Position numbers and translations under genes: made by a program. Shown here piece after piece: positions 52,800 to 64,000 of a stretch of 64,000 bases of DNA (positions within the stretch are counted from its first letter, which is position 1; every line of letters begins with the position of its first letter). The stretch comes from Antitrichia curtipendula (lineage: Eukaryota; Streptophyta; Bryopsida; Hypnales; Leucodontaceae): positions 12,462,001 to 12,526,000 of the forward strand of contig OX579637.1 in NCBI GenBank assembly GCA_951230915.1. The letters are read 5' to 3'. Under the pieces are notes generated by a model. It ran no database searches. It was given only the letters and a program-made list of their open reading frames with translations, and was not told the origin of the DNA.

Positions 52800-54430
52800 A
52801 TTTCATTTGTGCGTAATTATCATCCATCTCCACGTGAATGAAGAAAAATATGGAATAAAATCGGGTTTGTAGTTTAATGGCTCCTACATCAAATGTCATT
52901 GAATTTGATTTGAGAAGGCACTTGGACAAATTTGTGGAAGTTACATATTTCTTGGAATATTTGAATCCAGAGGAATATTTCATTTGTGCATAATTTCCAT
53001 CCATCTCCACGTGAATCGGAAAAACTATGGAATAAACTTGAGCCTGTACTTTAATGGCTCTCTACATCAAATGTCATGGAATTTGATTTGAGAAGGCACT
53101 TGGACAAATTTCTGGAACTAACAAATACCCTCAAATATTTGAATCCATGAAAATATTTCATTTGTGCGTAATTTTCATCCATCTCCACGTGAATCAAGAA
53201 AATTATGGAATAAACATGGGCTTTTATTTTAATGGCTCCCTACATTGAATGTCATGGAATTTGATTTGAGAACGCACTTGAATAAATTTGTGGAAGTTGC
53301 CAATACCCACAATTATTTGAATCCATGAGAATATTTCATTTGTGCGTAATTATCATCCATCTCCACGTGCATCTAGAAAAATATGGAATAAAATCGGGTC
53401 TGTGGTTTAATGGCTCTCTACATCAAATGTCATGGAATTTGATTTGGGAAGGCACTTGAATAAGTTTGTGGAAGTTGCCAATACCCTCAATTATTTGAAT
53501 CCATGAGAATATTTCATTTGTGCGTAATTATCATCCATCTCCACGTGAATCAAAGAAAATATGGAATAAACTTGGGCCTGTACTTTAATGGCTCCCACAT
53601 CAAATGTCATGGAATTTGATTTGGGAAGGCACTTGAATAAATTTGTGGAAGTTGCCAATACCCTCAATTATTTGAATCCATGAGAATATTTCATTTGTGT
53701 GTAATTATCATCCATCTCCACGTGAATCAAGAAAAATATGGAATAAAATCAGGTCTGTACTTTAATGGCATCTACATCAAATGTCATGGAATTTGATTTG
53801 GGAAGGCACTTGAATAAATTTGTGGAAGTTGCCAATACCCTCAATTGTTTGAATCCATGGGAATATTTCATTTGTGCGTAATTATCATCCATCTCCACGT
53901 GAATGAAGAAAAATATGGAATAAAATCGGGTTTGTAGTTTAATGGCTCCTACATCAAATCGCATGGAATTTGATTTGAGAAGGCACTTGGACAAATTTGT
54001 GGAAGTTACAGATTTCTTGAAATATTTGAATCCATGGGAATATTTCATTTGTGCATAATTTCCATCCATCTCCACGTGAATCGGAAAAACTATGGAATAA
54101 ACCTGAGCCTGTACTTTAATGGCTCTCTACATCAAATGTCATGGAATTTGATTTGAGAAGGCACTTGGACAAATTTCTGGAACTAACAAATACCCTCAAA
54201 TATTTGAATCCATGAAAATATTTCATTTGTGCGTAATTTTCATGCATCTCCACGTGAATCAAGAAAATTATGGAATAAACATGGGCTTTTATTTTAATGG
54301 CTCCCTACATTGAATGTCATGGAATTTGATTTGAGAACGCACTTCAATAAATTTGTGGAAGTTGCCAATACCCACAATTATTTGAATCCATGAGAATACT
54401 TCATTTTTGCGTAATTACCATCCATCTCCA
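52800..54430 (+). repeat. Tandem 6-mer (about 1065 bp) satellite block
   Basis: CTTTTATTTTAATGGCTCCC followed by the rare CTACATTGAATG occurs at 53221 and 54286 (1065 bp). Neighbouring rare variants (GGCTCCTACATC, GAACGCACTT, CCCACAATTATTTG) repeat in the same order. Confidence 0.72.
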
Positions 54431-55456
54431 CGTGCATCTAGAAAAATATGGAATAAAACCGGGTCTGTACTTTAATGGCTCCCTACATTAAATGTCATGG
54501 AATTTGATTTCAGAAGGCACTTGGACAAATTTGTGGAAGTTACAAATAACTTCAAATATTTAAATCCATGAGAATATTTCATTTGTGCGTAATTTTCATA
54601 CATCTCCACGTGAATCAAAAAAAATATGGAATAGAATCGGGTTTGTAGTTTAATGGCATCTACATCAAATGTCATGGAATTTGATTTGAGAAGGCACTTG
54701 AATAAATTTGTGGAAGTTGCCAATACCTTCAATTATTTGAATCCATGAGAATATTTCATTTGTGCATAATTATCATCCATCTCCATGTGAATCAAGAAAA
54801 ATATGGAATAAAATCGGGTCTGTACTTTAATGGCTCCCTACATCAAATGTCATGTAATTTGATTTGGGAAGGCACTTGAATAAATTTGTGGAAGTTGCCA
54901 ATACCTTCAATTATTTGAATCCATGAGAATATTTCATTTGTGCATAATTATCATCCATCTCCATGTGAATCAAAAAAAATATGGATTAAACTTGGGCCTG
55001 TACTTTAATGGCTCCCTACATCAAATGTCATGGAATTTGATTTGAGAAGGCACTTGAATAAATTTGTGGAAGTTGCCAATACCCTCAATTATTTGAATCC
55101 ATGAGATAATTTCATTTGTGCGTAATTATCATCCATCTCCACGTGAATCAAGAAAAATATGGAATAAAGTCGGGCCTGTACTTTAATGGCACCCTACATC
55201 AAATGTCATGGAATTTGATTTGGGAAGGCACTTGAATAAATTTGTCGAAGTTGGCAATACCCTCAATTATTTGAATCGATGAGAATATTTCAGTTGTGCG
55301 TAATTTTCATCCATCTCCATGTGAATCAAGAAAAATATGGAATAAAATCGGGTTTGTAGTTTAATGGCATCTACATCAAATGTCATGGAATTTGATTTGG
55401 AAAGGCACTTGAATAAATTTGTGGAAGTTCCCAATACCCTCAATTATTTGAATCCA

Positions 55457-57025
55457 TGAGAGTATTTCATTTGTGCGTAATTATCATCCATCTCCACGTG
55501 AATCAAGAAAAATATGGAATAAAGTCGGGCCTGTACTTTAATGGCTCCCTAGATCAAATGTCATGGAATTTGATTTGGGAAGGCACTTAAATAAATTTGT
55601 CGAAGTTGGCAATACCCTCAATTATTTGAATCGATGAGAATATTTCATTTGTGCGTAATTATCATCCATCTCCATGTGAATCGAAAAAAATATGGAATAA
55701 AATCGGGCCTGTACTTTAATGGCTCCCTACCTCAAATGTCATGGAATTTGATTTGAGAAGGCACTTGAATAAATTTGTGGAAGTTGCCAATACCTTCAAT
55801 TATTTGAATCCATGAGAATATTTCATTTGTGCATAATTATCATCCATCTCCATGTGAATCATGAAAAATATGGAATAAAATCGGGTCTGTACTTTAATGG
55901 CTCCCTACATCAAATGTCATGTAATTTCATTTGGGAAGGCACTTGAATAAATTTGTGGAAGTTGCAAATATCTTCAATTATTTGAATCCATGAGAATATT
56001 TCATTTGTGCGTAATTTTCATCCATCTCCACGTGAATCAAAAAAAATATGGAATAAAATCGGGTTTGTAGTTTAATGGCATCTACATCAAATGTCATGGA
56101 ATTTGATTTGGAAAGGCACTTGAATAAATTTGTGGAAGTTGCCAATACCCTCAATTATTTGAATCCATGAGAATATTTCATTTGTGCGTAATTTTCATCC
56201 ATCTCCACGTGAATCAAAAAAAATATGGAATAAAATCGGGTTTGTAGTTTAATGGCACCTACATCAAATGTCATGGAATTTGATTTGGGAAGGCACTTGA
56301 ATAAATTTGTGGAAGTTGCCAATACCCTCAATTATTTGAATCCATGAGAATATTTCATTTGTGCGTAATTATCATCCATCTCCACGTGAATCAAGAAAAA
56401 TATGGAATAAAGTCGGGCCTGTACTTTAATGGCTCCCTACATCAAATGTCATGGAAGTTGATTTGGGAATGCACTTGAATAAATTTGTCGAAGTTGGCAA
56501 TACCCTCAATTATTTGAATCCATGAGAACATTTCATTTGTGTGTAATTATCATCCATCTCCATGTGAATCAAAAAAAATATGGAATAAAATCGGGCCTGT
56601 ACTTTAATGGCTCCCTACATCAAATGTCATGGAATTTGATTTGAGAAGGCACTTGAATAAATTTGTGGAAGTTGCCAATACCCTCAATTATTTGAATCCA
56701 TGAGAATATTTCATTTGTGCATAATTATCATCCATCTCCATGTGAATCAAAAAAAATATGGATTAAACTTGGGCCTGTACTTTAATGGCGCCCTAAATCA
56801 AATGTCATGCAATTTGATTTGAGAAGGCACTTGGACAAATTTGTGGAAGGTCCCAATACCCTCAATTATTTGAATCCATGAGAACATTTCATTTGTGCGT
56901 AATTATCATCCATCTCCATGTGAATCAAAAAAAATATGGAATAAAATCGGGCCTGTACTTTAATGGCTCCCTACATCAAATGTCATGGAATTTGATTTGG
57001 AAAGGCACTTGGACAAATTTGTGGA
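55457..57025 (+). repeat. Long-range satellite duplication, copy 1
   Basis: About 1.57 kb of monomers with shared rare variants (CTACCTCAAATG at about 55727, AATCATGAAAAA at 55858, TAATTTCATTTGG, GGAAGTTGATTTGGGAATGC, CCCTAAATCAAATGTCATGC) reappear in the same order at 62212-63960. The offset is 6756 bp at first and 6934 bp after about 56.0 kb, so the second copy has one extra monomer. Confidence 0.75.
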
Positions 57026-60000
57026 AGTTGCTAATACCCTCAATTATTTGAATCCATGAGAATATTTCATTTGTGCGTAATTTTCATACATCCCCACGTG
57101 AATCAAGAAAAATATGGAATAAAATCGGGTTTGTAGTTTAATGGCATCTACATCAAATGTCATGGAATTTGATTTGGAAAGGCACTTGAATAAATTTGTG
57201 GAAGTTGCCAATACCCTCAATTATTTGAATCCATGAGAATATTTCATTTGTGCGTAATTTTCATCCATCTGCACGTGAATCAAGAAAAATATGGAATAAA
57301 ATCGGGTTTGTAGTTTAATGGCATCTACATCAAATGTCATGAAATTTTATTTGGAAAGGCACTTGAATAAATTTGTGAAAGTTGCCAATACCCTCAATTA
57401 TTTGAATCCATGAGAATATTTCATTTGTGCGTAATTATCATCCATCACCATGTGAATCAAGAAAAATATGGAATAAAATCGGGTCTGTACTTTAATGGCT
57501 CCCTACATCAAATGTCATGTAATTTGATTTGGGAAGGCACTTGAATAAATTTGTGGAAGTTGCCAATACCCTCAATTATTTGAATCCATGAGAATATTAT
57601 AATTGTGCGTAATTATCATCCATCTCCATGTGAATCAAAAAAAATATGGAATAAAATCGGGCCTGTACTTTAATGGCTCCCTACATCAAATGTCATGGAA
57701 TTTGATTTGCGAAGGCACTTGAACAAATCTGTGGAAGTTGCCAATACCGTCAAATATTTGAATCCATGAGAATATTTCATTTGTGCGTAATTTTCATCCA
57801 TCTCCACGTGAATTAAGGAAAATATGGATTAAACTTGGGCCTGTACTTTAATGACTCCCTACTTAAAATGTCATGGATTTTGATTTTAGAAGGCACTTGA
57901 ACAAATTTGTGGAAATAGCAAATACCCTAAAATATTTGAATCCATGAGATTATTTCATTTGTGCGTAGTTTTCATCCATCTCCACGTGAATCAAGAAAAA
58001 TATGGATTAAACTTGGGCCTGTACTTTAATGGCTCCGTACATCAAATGTCATGGAATTTGATTTGAGAAGGCACTTGAATAAATTTGTGGAAGTTGCCAA
58101 TACCCTCAATTATTTGAATCCATGAGAATATTTCATTTGTGCATAATTATCATCCATCTCCATGTGAATCAAGAAAAATATGAAATAAAATCGGGTCTGT
58201 ACTTTAATGGCTCCCTACATCAAATGTCATGTAATTTGATTTGGGAAGGCACTTGAATAAATTTGTGGAAGTTGCCAATACCTTCAATTATTTGAATCCA
58301 TGAGAATATTTCATTTGTGCATAATTATCATCCATCTCCATGTGAATCAAAAAAAATATGGATTAAAGTTGGGCCTGTAGTTTAATGGCGCCCTACATCA
58401 AATGTCATGGAATTTGATTTGAGAAGGCACTTGAACAAATTTGTGGAATTTGCCAATACCCTCAATTATTTGAATCCATGAGAATATTTCATTTGTGCGT
58501 AATTTTCATCCATCTCCACGTGAATCAAGAAAAATATGGAATGAAATCGGGTTTGTAGTTTAATGGCATCTACATCAAATGTCATGGAATTTGATATGGA
58601 AAGGCACTTGAATAAATTTGTGGAAGGTGCCAATACCCTCAATTATTTGAATCCATGAGAGTATTTCATTTGTGCGTAATTATCGTCCATCTCCACGTGA
58701 ATCAAGAAAAATATGGAATAAAATCGGGTCTGTACTTTAATGGCTCCCTACATCAAATGTCATGTAATTTGATTTGGGAAGGCACTTGAATAAATTTGTG
58801 GAAGTTGCCAATACCTTCAATTATTTGAATCCATGAGAATATTTCATTTGTGCATAATTATCATCCATCTCCATGTGAATCAAAAAAAATATGGATTAAA
58901 CTTGGGCCTGTACTTTAATGGCGCCCTACATCAAATGTCATGGAATTTGATTTGAGAAGGCACTTGAACAAATTTGTGGAAGGTCCCAATACGCTCAATT
59001 ATTTGAATCCATGAGAACATTTCATTTGTGCGTAATTATCATCCATCTCCATGTGAATCAAAAAAAATATGGAATAAAATCGGGCCTGTACTTTAATGGC
59101 TCCCTACATCAAATGTCATGGAATTTGATTTGAGAAGGCACTTGAACAAATTTGTGGAAGCTGCCAATACCTTCAATTATTTGAATCCATGAGAATATTT
59201 CATTTGTGCATAATTATCATCCATCTCCATGTGAATCAAGAAAAATATGGAATAAAATCGGGCCTGTCCTTTAATGGCTCCCTACATCAAATGTCATGGA
59301 ATTTGATTTGAGAAGGCACTTGGACAAATTTGTGGAAGGTCCCAATACCCTCAATTATTTGAATCCATGAGAATATTTCATTTGTGCATAATTATCATCC
59401 ATTTCCATGTGAATCAAAAAAAATATGGATTAAACTTAGGCCTGTACTTTAATGGCGCCCTACATCAAATGTCATGTAATTTGATTTGAGAAGGCACTTG
59501 AACAAATTTGTGGAAGGTCCCAATACCCTCAATTATTTGAATCCATGAGAATATTTCATTTGTGCGTAATTTTCATGCATCTCCACGTGAATCAAGAAAA
59601 ATATGGAATAAAATCGGGTTTGTAGTTTAATGGCATCTACATCAAATGTCATGGAATTTGATTTGGAAAGGCACTTGAATAAATTTGTGGAAGTTGCCAA
59701 TACCCTCAATTATTTGAATCCATGAGAGTATTTCATTTGTGCGTAATTATCATCCATATCCACGTGAATCAAGAAAAATATGGAATAAAATCGGTTTTGT
59801 AGTTTAATGGCACCATACATCAGATGTTATGGAATTTGATTTGAGAAAGCACTTGGATAACTTTGTGGAAGTTACAAATACCTTCAATTATTTGAATCCA
59901 TGAGAATATTTCATTTGTGCATAATTATCATCCATCTCCACGTGAATCAAAAAAAATATGGAATAAACTCGGGTCTGTACTTTAATGGCTCCCTACATCA

Positions 60001-62211
60001 AATGTCATGGAACTTCATTTGGGAAGGCACTTGAATAAATTTGTGGAAGTTGCCAATACCCTCAATTATTTGAATCCACGAGAATATTTCATTTGTGCGT
60101 AATTTTCATCCATCTCCACGTGAATCAAAAAAAATATGGAATAAAATCGGGTCTGTACTTTAATGGCTCCCTATTTCAAATGTCATGGAATTTGATTTGG
60201 GAAGGCACTTGAATAAATTTGTGGAAGTTGCCAATACCCTCAATTATTTGAATCCATGAGAATATTTCATTTGTGCGTAATTATCATCCACCTCCACGTG
60301 AATCAAGAAAAATATGGAATAAAGTCGGGTCTGTACTTTAATGGCTCCCTACATCAAATGTCATGGAATTTGATGTGGGAAGGCACTTGAATAAATTTGT
60401 GGAAGTTGCCAATACCCTCAATTATTTGAATCCATGAGAATATTTCATTTGTGCGTAATTATCATCCATCTCCATGTGAATCAAAAAAAATATGGAATAA
60501 AATCGGGCCTGTACTTTAATGGCTCCCTACATCAAATGTCATGGAATTTGATTTGAGAAGGCACTTGAATAAATTTGTGGAAGTTGCCAATACCTTCAAT
60601 TATTTGAATCCATGAGAATATTTCATTTGTGCATAATTATCATCCATCTCCATGTGAATCAAGAAAAATGTGGAATAAAATCGGGTCTGTACTTTAATGG
60701 CTCCCTACATCAAATGTCATGTAATTTGATTTGAGAAGGCACTTGAATAAATTTGTGGAAGTTGCCAATACCTTCAATTATTTGAATCCATGAGAATATT
60801 TCATTTGTGCATAATTATCATCCATCTCCATGTGAATCAAAAAAAATATGGATTAAACTTGGGCCTGTAATTTAATGGCGCCCTACATCAAATGTCATGG
60901 AATTTGATTTGAGAAGGCACTTGAAAAAATTTGTGGAAGGTCCCAATACCCTCAATTATTTGAATCCATGAGAGTATTTCATTTGTGCGTAATTATCATC
61001 CATCTCCATGTGAATCAAGAAAAATATGGAATAAAATCGGGTCTGTACTTTAATGGCTCCCTACATCAAATGTCATGTAATTTGATTTGGGAAGGCACTT
61101 GAATAAATTTGTGGAAGTTGCCAATACCTTCAATTATTTGAATCCATGAGAATATTTCATTTGTGCATAATTATCATCCATCTCCATGTGAATCAAAAAA
61201 AATATGGATTAAAGTTGGGCCTGTAGTTTAATGGCTCCCTACATCAAATGTCATGTAATTTGATTTGGGAAGGCACTTGAATAAATTTGTCGAAGTTGGC
61301 AATACCTTCAATTATTTGAATCCATGAGAATATTTCATTTGTGCGTAATTATCATCCATCTCCACGTGAATCAAGAAAAATATGGAATAAAATCGGGTTT
61401 GTAGTTTAATGGCACCATACATCAGATGTTATGGAATTTGATTTGAGAAGGCAGTTGGACAAATTTGTGGAAGTTACAAGTACCTTCAAATATTTGAATC
61501 CATGAGAATATTTCATTTGTGCGTAAATTTCATCCATCTCCACGTGAATCGAAAAAAAAATGGAATAAAATCAGGTCTGTACTTTAATGACTCCCTACAG
61601 CAAATGTCATGGAATTTGATTTGGAAAGGCACTTGAATAAATTTGTGGAAGTTGCCAATACCTTCAATTATTTGAATCCATGAGAATATTTCATTTGTGC
61701 ATAATTATCATCCATCTCCATGTGAATCAAGAAAAATATGGAATAAAATCGGGTCTGTACTTTAATGGCATCTACATCAAATTTCATGCAATTTGATTTG
61801 AGAAGGCACATGAACAAATTTGTGGAAGTTGCTAATACCCTCAATTATTTGAATCCATGAGAATATTTCATTTGTGCATAATTATCATCCATCTCCACGT
61901 GAATCAAGAAAAATATGGAATAAAATCGGGTCTGTACTTTAATGGCTTCCTACATCAAATGTCATGGAATTTGATTTGGAAAGGCACTTGAATAAATTTG
62001 TGGAAGTTGCCAACACCTTCAATTATTTGAATCCATGAGAATATTTCATTTGTGCATAATTATCATCCATCTCCACGTGAATCAAGAAAAATATGGAATA
62101 AAATCGGGTCTGTACTTTAATGGCATCTACATCAAATTTCATGCAATTTGATTTGAGAAGGCACATGAACAAATTTGTGGAAGTTGAAAATACCCTCAAT
62201 TATTTGAATCC

Positions 62212-63960
62212 ATGAGAATATTTCATTTGTGCGTAATTATCATCCATCTCCACGTGAATCAAGAAAAATATGGAATAAAGTCGGGCCTGTACTTTAATGG
62301 CTCCCTACATCAAATGTCATGGAATTTGATTTGGGAAGGCACTTGAATAAATTTGTCGAAGTTGGCAATACCCTCAATTATTTGAATCGATGAGAATATT
62401 TCATTTGTGCGTAATTATCATCCATATCCATGTGAATCGAAAAAAATATGGAATAAAATCGGGCCTGTACTTTAATGGCTCCCTACCTCAAATGTCATGG
62501 AATTTGATTTGAGAAGGCACTTGAATAAATTTGTGGAAGTTGCCAATACCTTCAATTATTTGAATCCATGAGAATATTTCATTTGTGCATAATTATCATC
62601 CATCTCCATGTGAATCATGAAAAATATGGAATAAAATCGGGTCTGTACTTTAATGGCTCCCTACATCAAATGTCATGTAATTTCATTTGGGAAGGCACTT
62701 GAATAAATTTGTGGAAGTTGCAAATATCTTCAATTATTTGAATCCATGAGAATATTTCATTTGTGCATAATTATCATCCATCTCCATGTGAATCAAAAAA
62801 AATATGGATTAAACTTGGGCCTGTACTTTAATGGCGCCCTACATCAAATGTCATGGAATTTGATTTGAGAAGGCACTTGAACAAATTTGTGGAAGGTCCC
62901 AATACCCTCAATTATTTGAATCCATGAAAATATTTCATTTGTGCGTAATTTTCATCCATCTCCACGTGAATCAAGAAAAATATGGAATAAAATCGGGTTT
63001 GTAGTTTAATGGCATCTACATCAAATGTCATGGAATTTGATTTGGAAAGGCACTTGAATAAATTTGTGGAAGTTGCCAATACCCTCAATTATTTGAATCC
63101 ATGAGAATATTTCATTTGTGCGTAATTTTCATCCATCTCCACGTGAATCAAAAAAAATATGGAATAAAATCGGGTTTGTAGTTTAATGGCACCTACATCA
63201 AATGTCATGGAATTTGATTTGGGAAGGCACTTGAATAAATTTGTGGAAGTTGCCAATACCCTCAATTATTTGAATCCATGAGAATATTTCATTTGTGCGT
63301 AATTATCATCCATCTCCACGTGAATCAAGAAAAATATGGAATAAAGTCGGGCCTGTACTTTAATGGCTCCCTACATCAAATGTCATGGAAGTTGATTTGG
63401 GAATGCACTTGAATAAATTTGTCGAAGTTGGCAATACCCTCAATTATTTGAATCCATGAGAACATTTCATTTGTGTGTAATTATCATCCATCTCCATGTG
63501 AATCAAAAAAAATATGGAATAAAATCGGGCCTGTACTTTAATGGCTCCCTACATCAAATGTCATGGAATTTGATTTGAGAAGGCACTTGAATAAATTTGT
63601 GGAAGTTGCCAATACCCTCAATTATTTGAATCCATGAGAATATTTCATTTGTGCATAATTATCATCCATCTCCATGTGAATCAAAAAAAATATGGATTAA
63701 ACTTGGGCCTGTACTTTAATGGCGCCCTAAATCAAATGTCATGCAATTTGATTTGAGAAGGCACTTGGACAAATTTGTGGAAGGTCCCAATACCCTCAAT
63801 TATTTGAATCCATGAGAACATTTCATTTGTGCGTAATTATCATCCATCTCCATGTGAATCAAAAAAAATATGGAATAAAATCGGGCCTGTACTTTAATGG
63901 CTCCCTACATCAAATGTCATGGAATTTGATTTGGAAAGGCACTTGGACAAATTTGTGGAA
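62212..63960 (+). repeat. Long-range satellite duplication, copy 2
   Basis: Matches 55457-57025 including its rare variants, with one additional 178-bp monomer near 62.8 kb (GGAAGGTCCC type). Similarity fades just before the window end, where GGAAGTTGC in copy 1 is GGAAGGTCCC here. Confidence 0.75.
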
Positions 63961-64000
63961 GGTCCCAATACCCTCAATTATTTGAATCCATGAGAATATT

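Larger units (their letters stand above)
31694..64000 (+). repeat. 178-bp satellite array, right block (about 181 monomers)
   Basis: Continuous to the window end. Domains differ in diagnostic variants. About 31.7-38.9 kb has GGAAATAGCAAATACC and GCGCCCTAC types. About 39.5-43.9 kb has GGCAGTTGAAC with AAGAAATATTTGG. About 44-52 kb is a mixture with AAATTTCTTGAAGTATTTG. About 53-64 kb has CAATTATTTGAATCC, GGCATCTACATC and CATGTG replacing CACGTG in many copies. Some monomers lack one base (TTTAATGCTCCC) and are 177 bp, which joins minus-strand open frames across two monomers. Confidence 0.97.

Noticed and set aside
16825..54732. Dozens of 60-128-residue minus-strand open frames with similar sequence, such as a protein family starting MMYGAIKVQ
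   Set aside because: They are the satellite monomer read in one frame. A 178-bp unit is not a multiple of three, so the frame breaks at each monomer. The longer ones arise where a 177-bp monomer joins two units. There is no independent start, promoter or selection signal.
16472..64000. CRISPR-like regular repeat pattern
   Set aside because: The whole 178-bp unit is conserved with no unique spacers, and the context is eukaryotic. It is a tandem satellite.
16472..64000. CENP-B box in the monomer
   Set aside because: I looked for the TTCG....A..CGGG pattern and did not find it in the common monomer types. A centromere role rests only on length and organisation.

Overview
This is eukaryotic nuclear DNA. 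The genes have GT-AG introns, the sequence is AT-rich, and most of the window is a head-to-tail satellite with a 178-bp monomer, a length typical of centromeric or pericentromeric satellites. I cannot name the species. Short introns and the satellite length would fit a plant, possibly a non-flowering one, but nothing here proves the lineage.

Layout: satellite (1-830), then about 15.6 kb of non-satellite DNA (831-16471), then satellite to the end of the window (16472-64000). The second array is broken once, by a 982-bp element at 30712-31693. The 15.6-kb block is bounded by near-perfect 22-bp terminal inverted repeats (21/22 match), so I read it as one large DNA transposon nested in the satellite. 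It carries two spliced genes. A five-exon minus-strand gene (5196 to 1489) encodes a 944-aa transposase-like protein with acidic and zinc-type motifs ordered as in RAG1/Transib-like RNase-H-fold transposases. A two-exon plus-strand gene (13644-15750) encodes a 404-aa protein that I do not recognise. The two genes lie at opposite ends and read outward, towards the nearest terminus.

Between the genes (about 5.3-13.6 kb) is AT-rich DNA filled with smaller nested elements. Several are flanked by TTAA with ends reading CCC(C)TA...TAGGGG, the signature of piggyBac-type elements. Two of these form a large inverted pair (11311-12839) that could fold into a long hairpin. The 982-bp element in the second array is the clearest TTAA case: removing it and one TTAA restores an exact 178-bp monomer.

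The satellite is not uniform. It shows a dimeric (356-bp) higher-order pattern near 20 kb, 6-mer (about 1068 bp) and 11-mer (about 1958 bp) blocks between about 39 and 54 kb, and a block near 55.5-57 kb repeated about 6.8-6.9 kb later. The open frames inside the satellite are by-products of the monomer and I do not call them genes.
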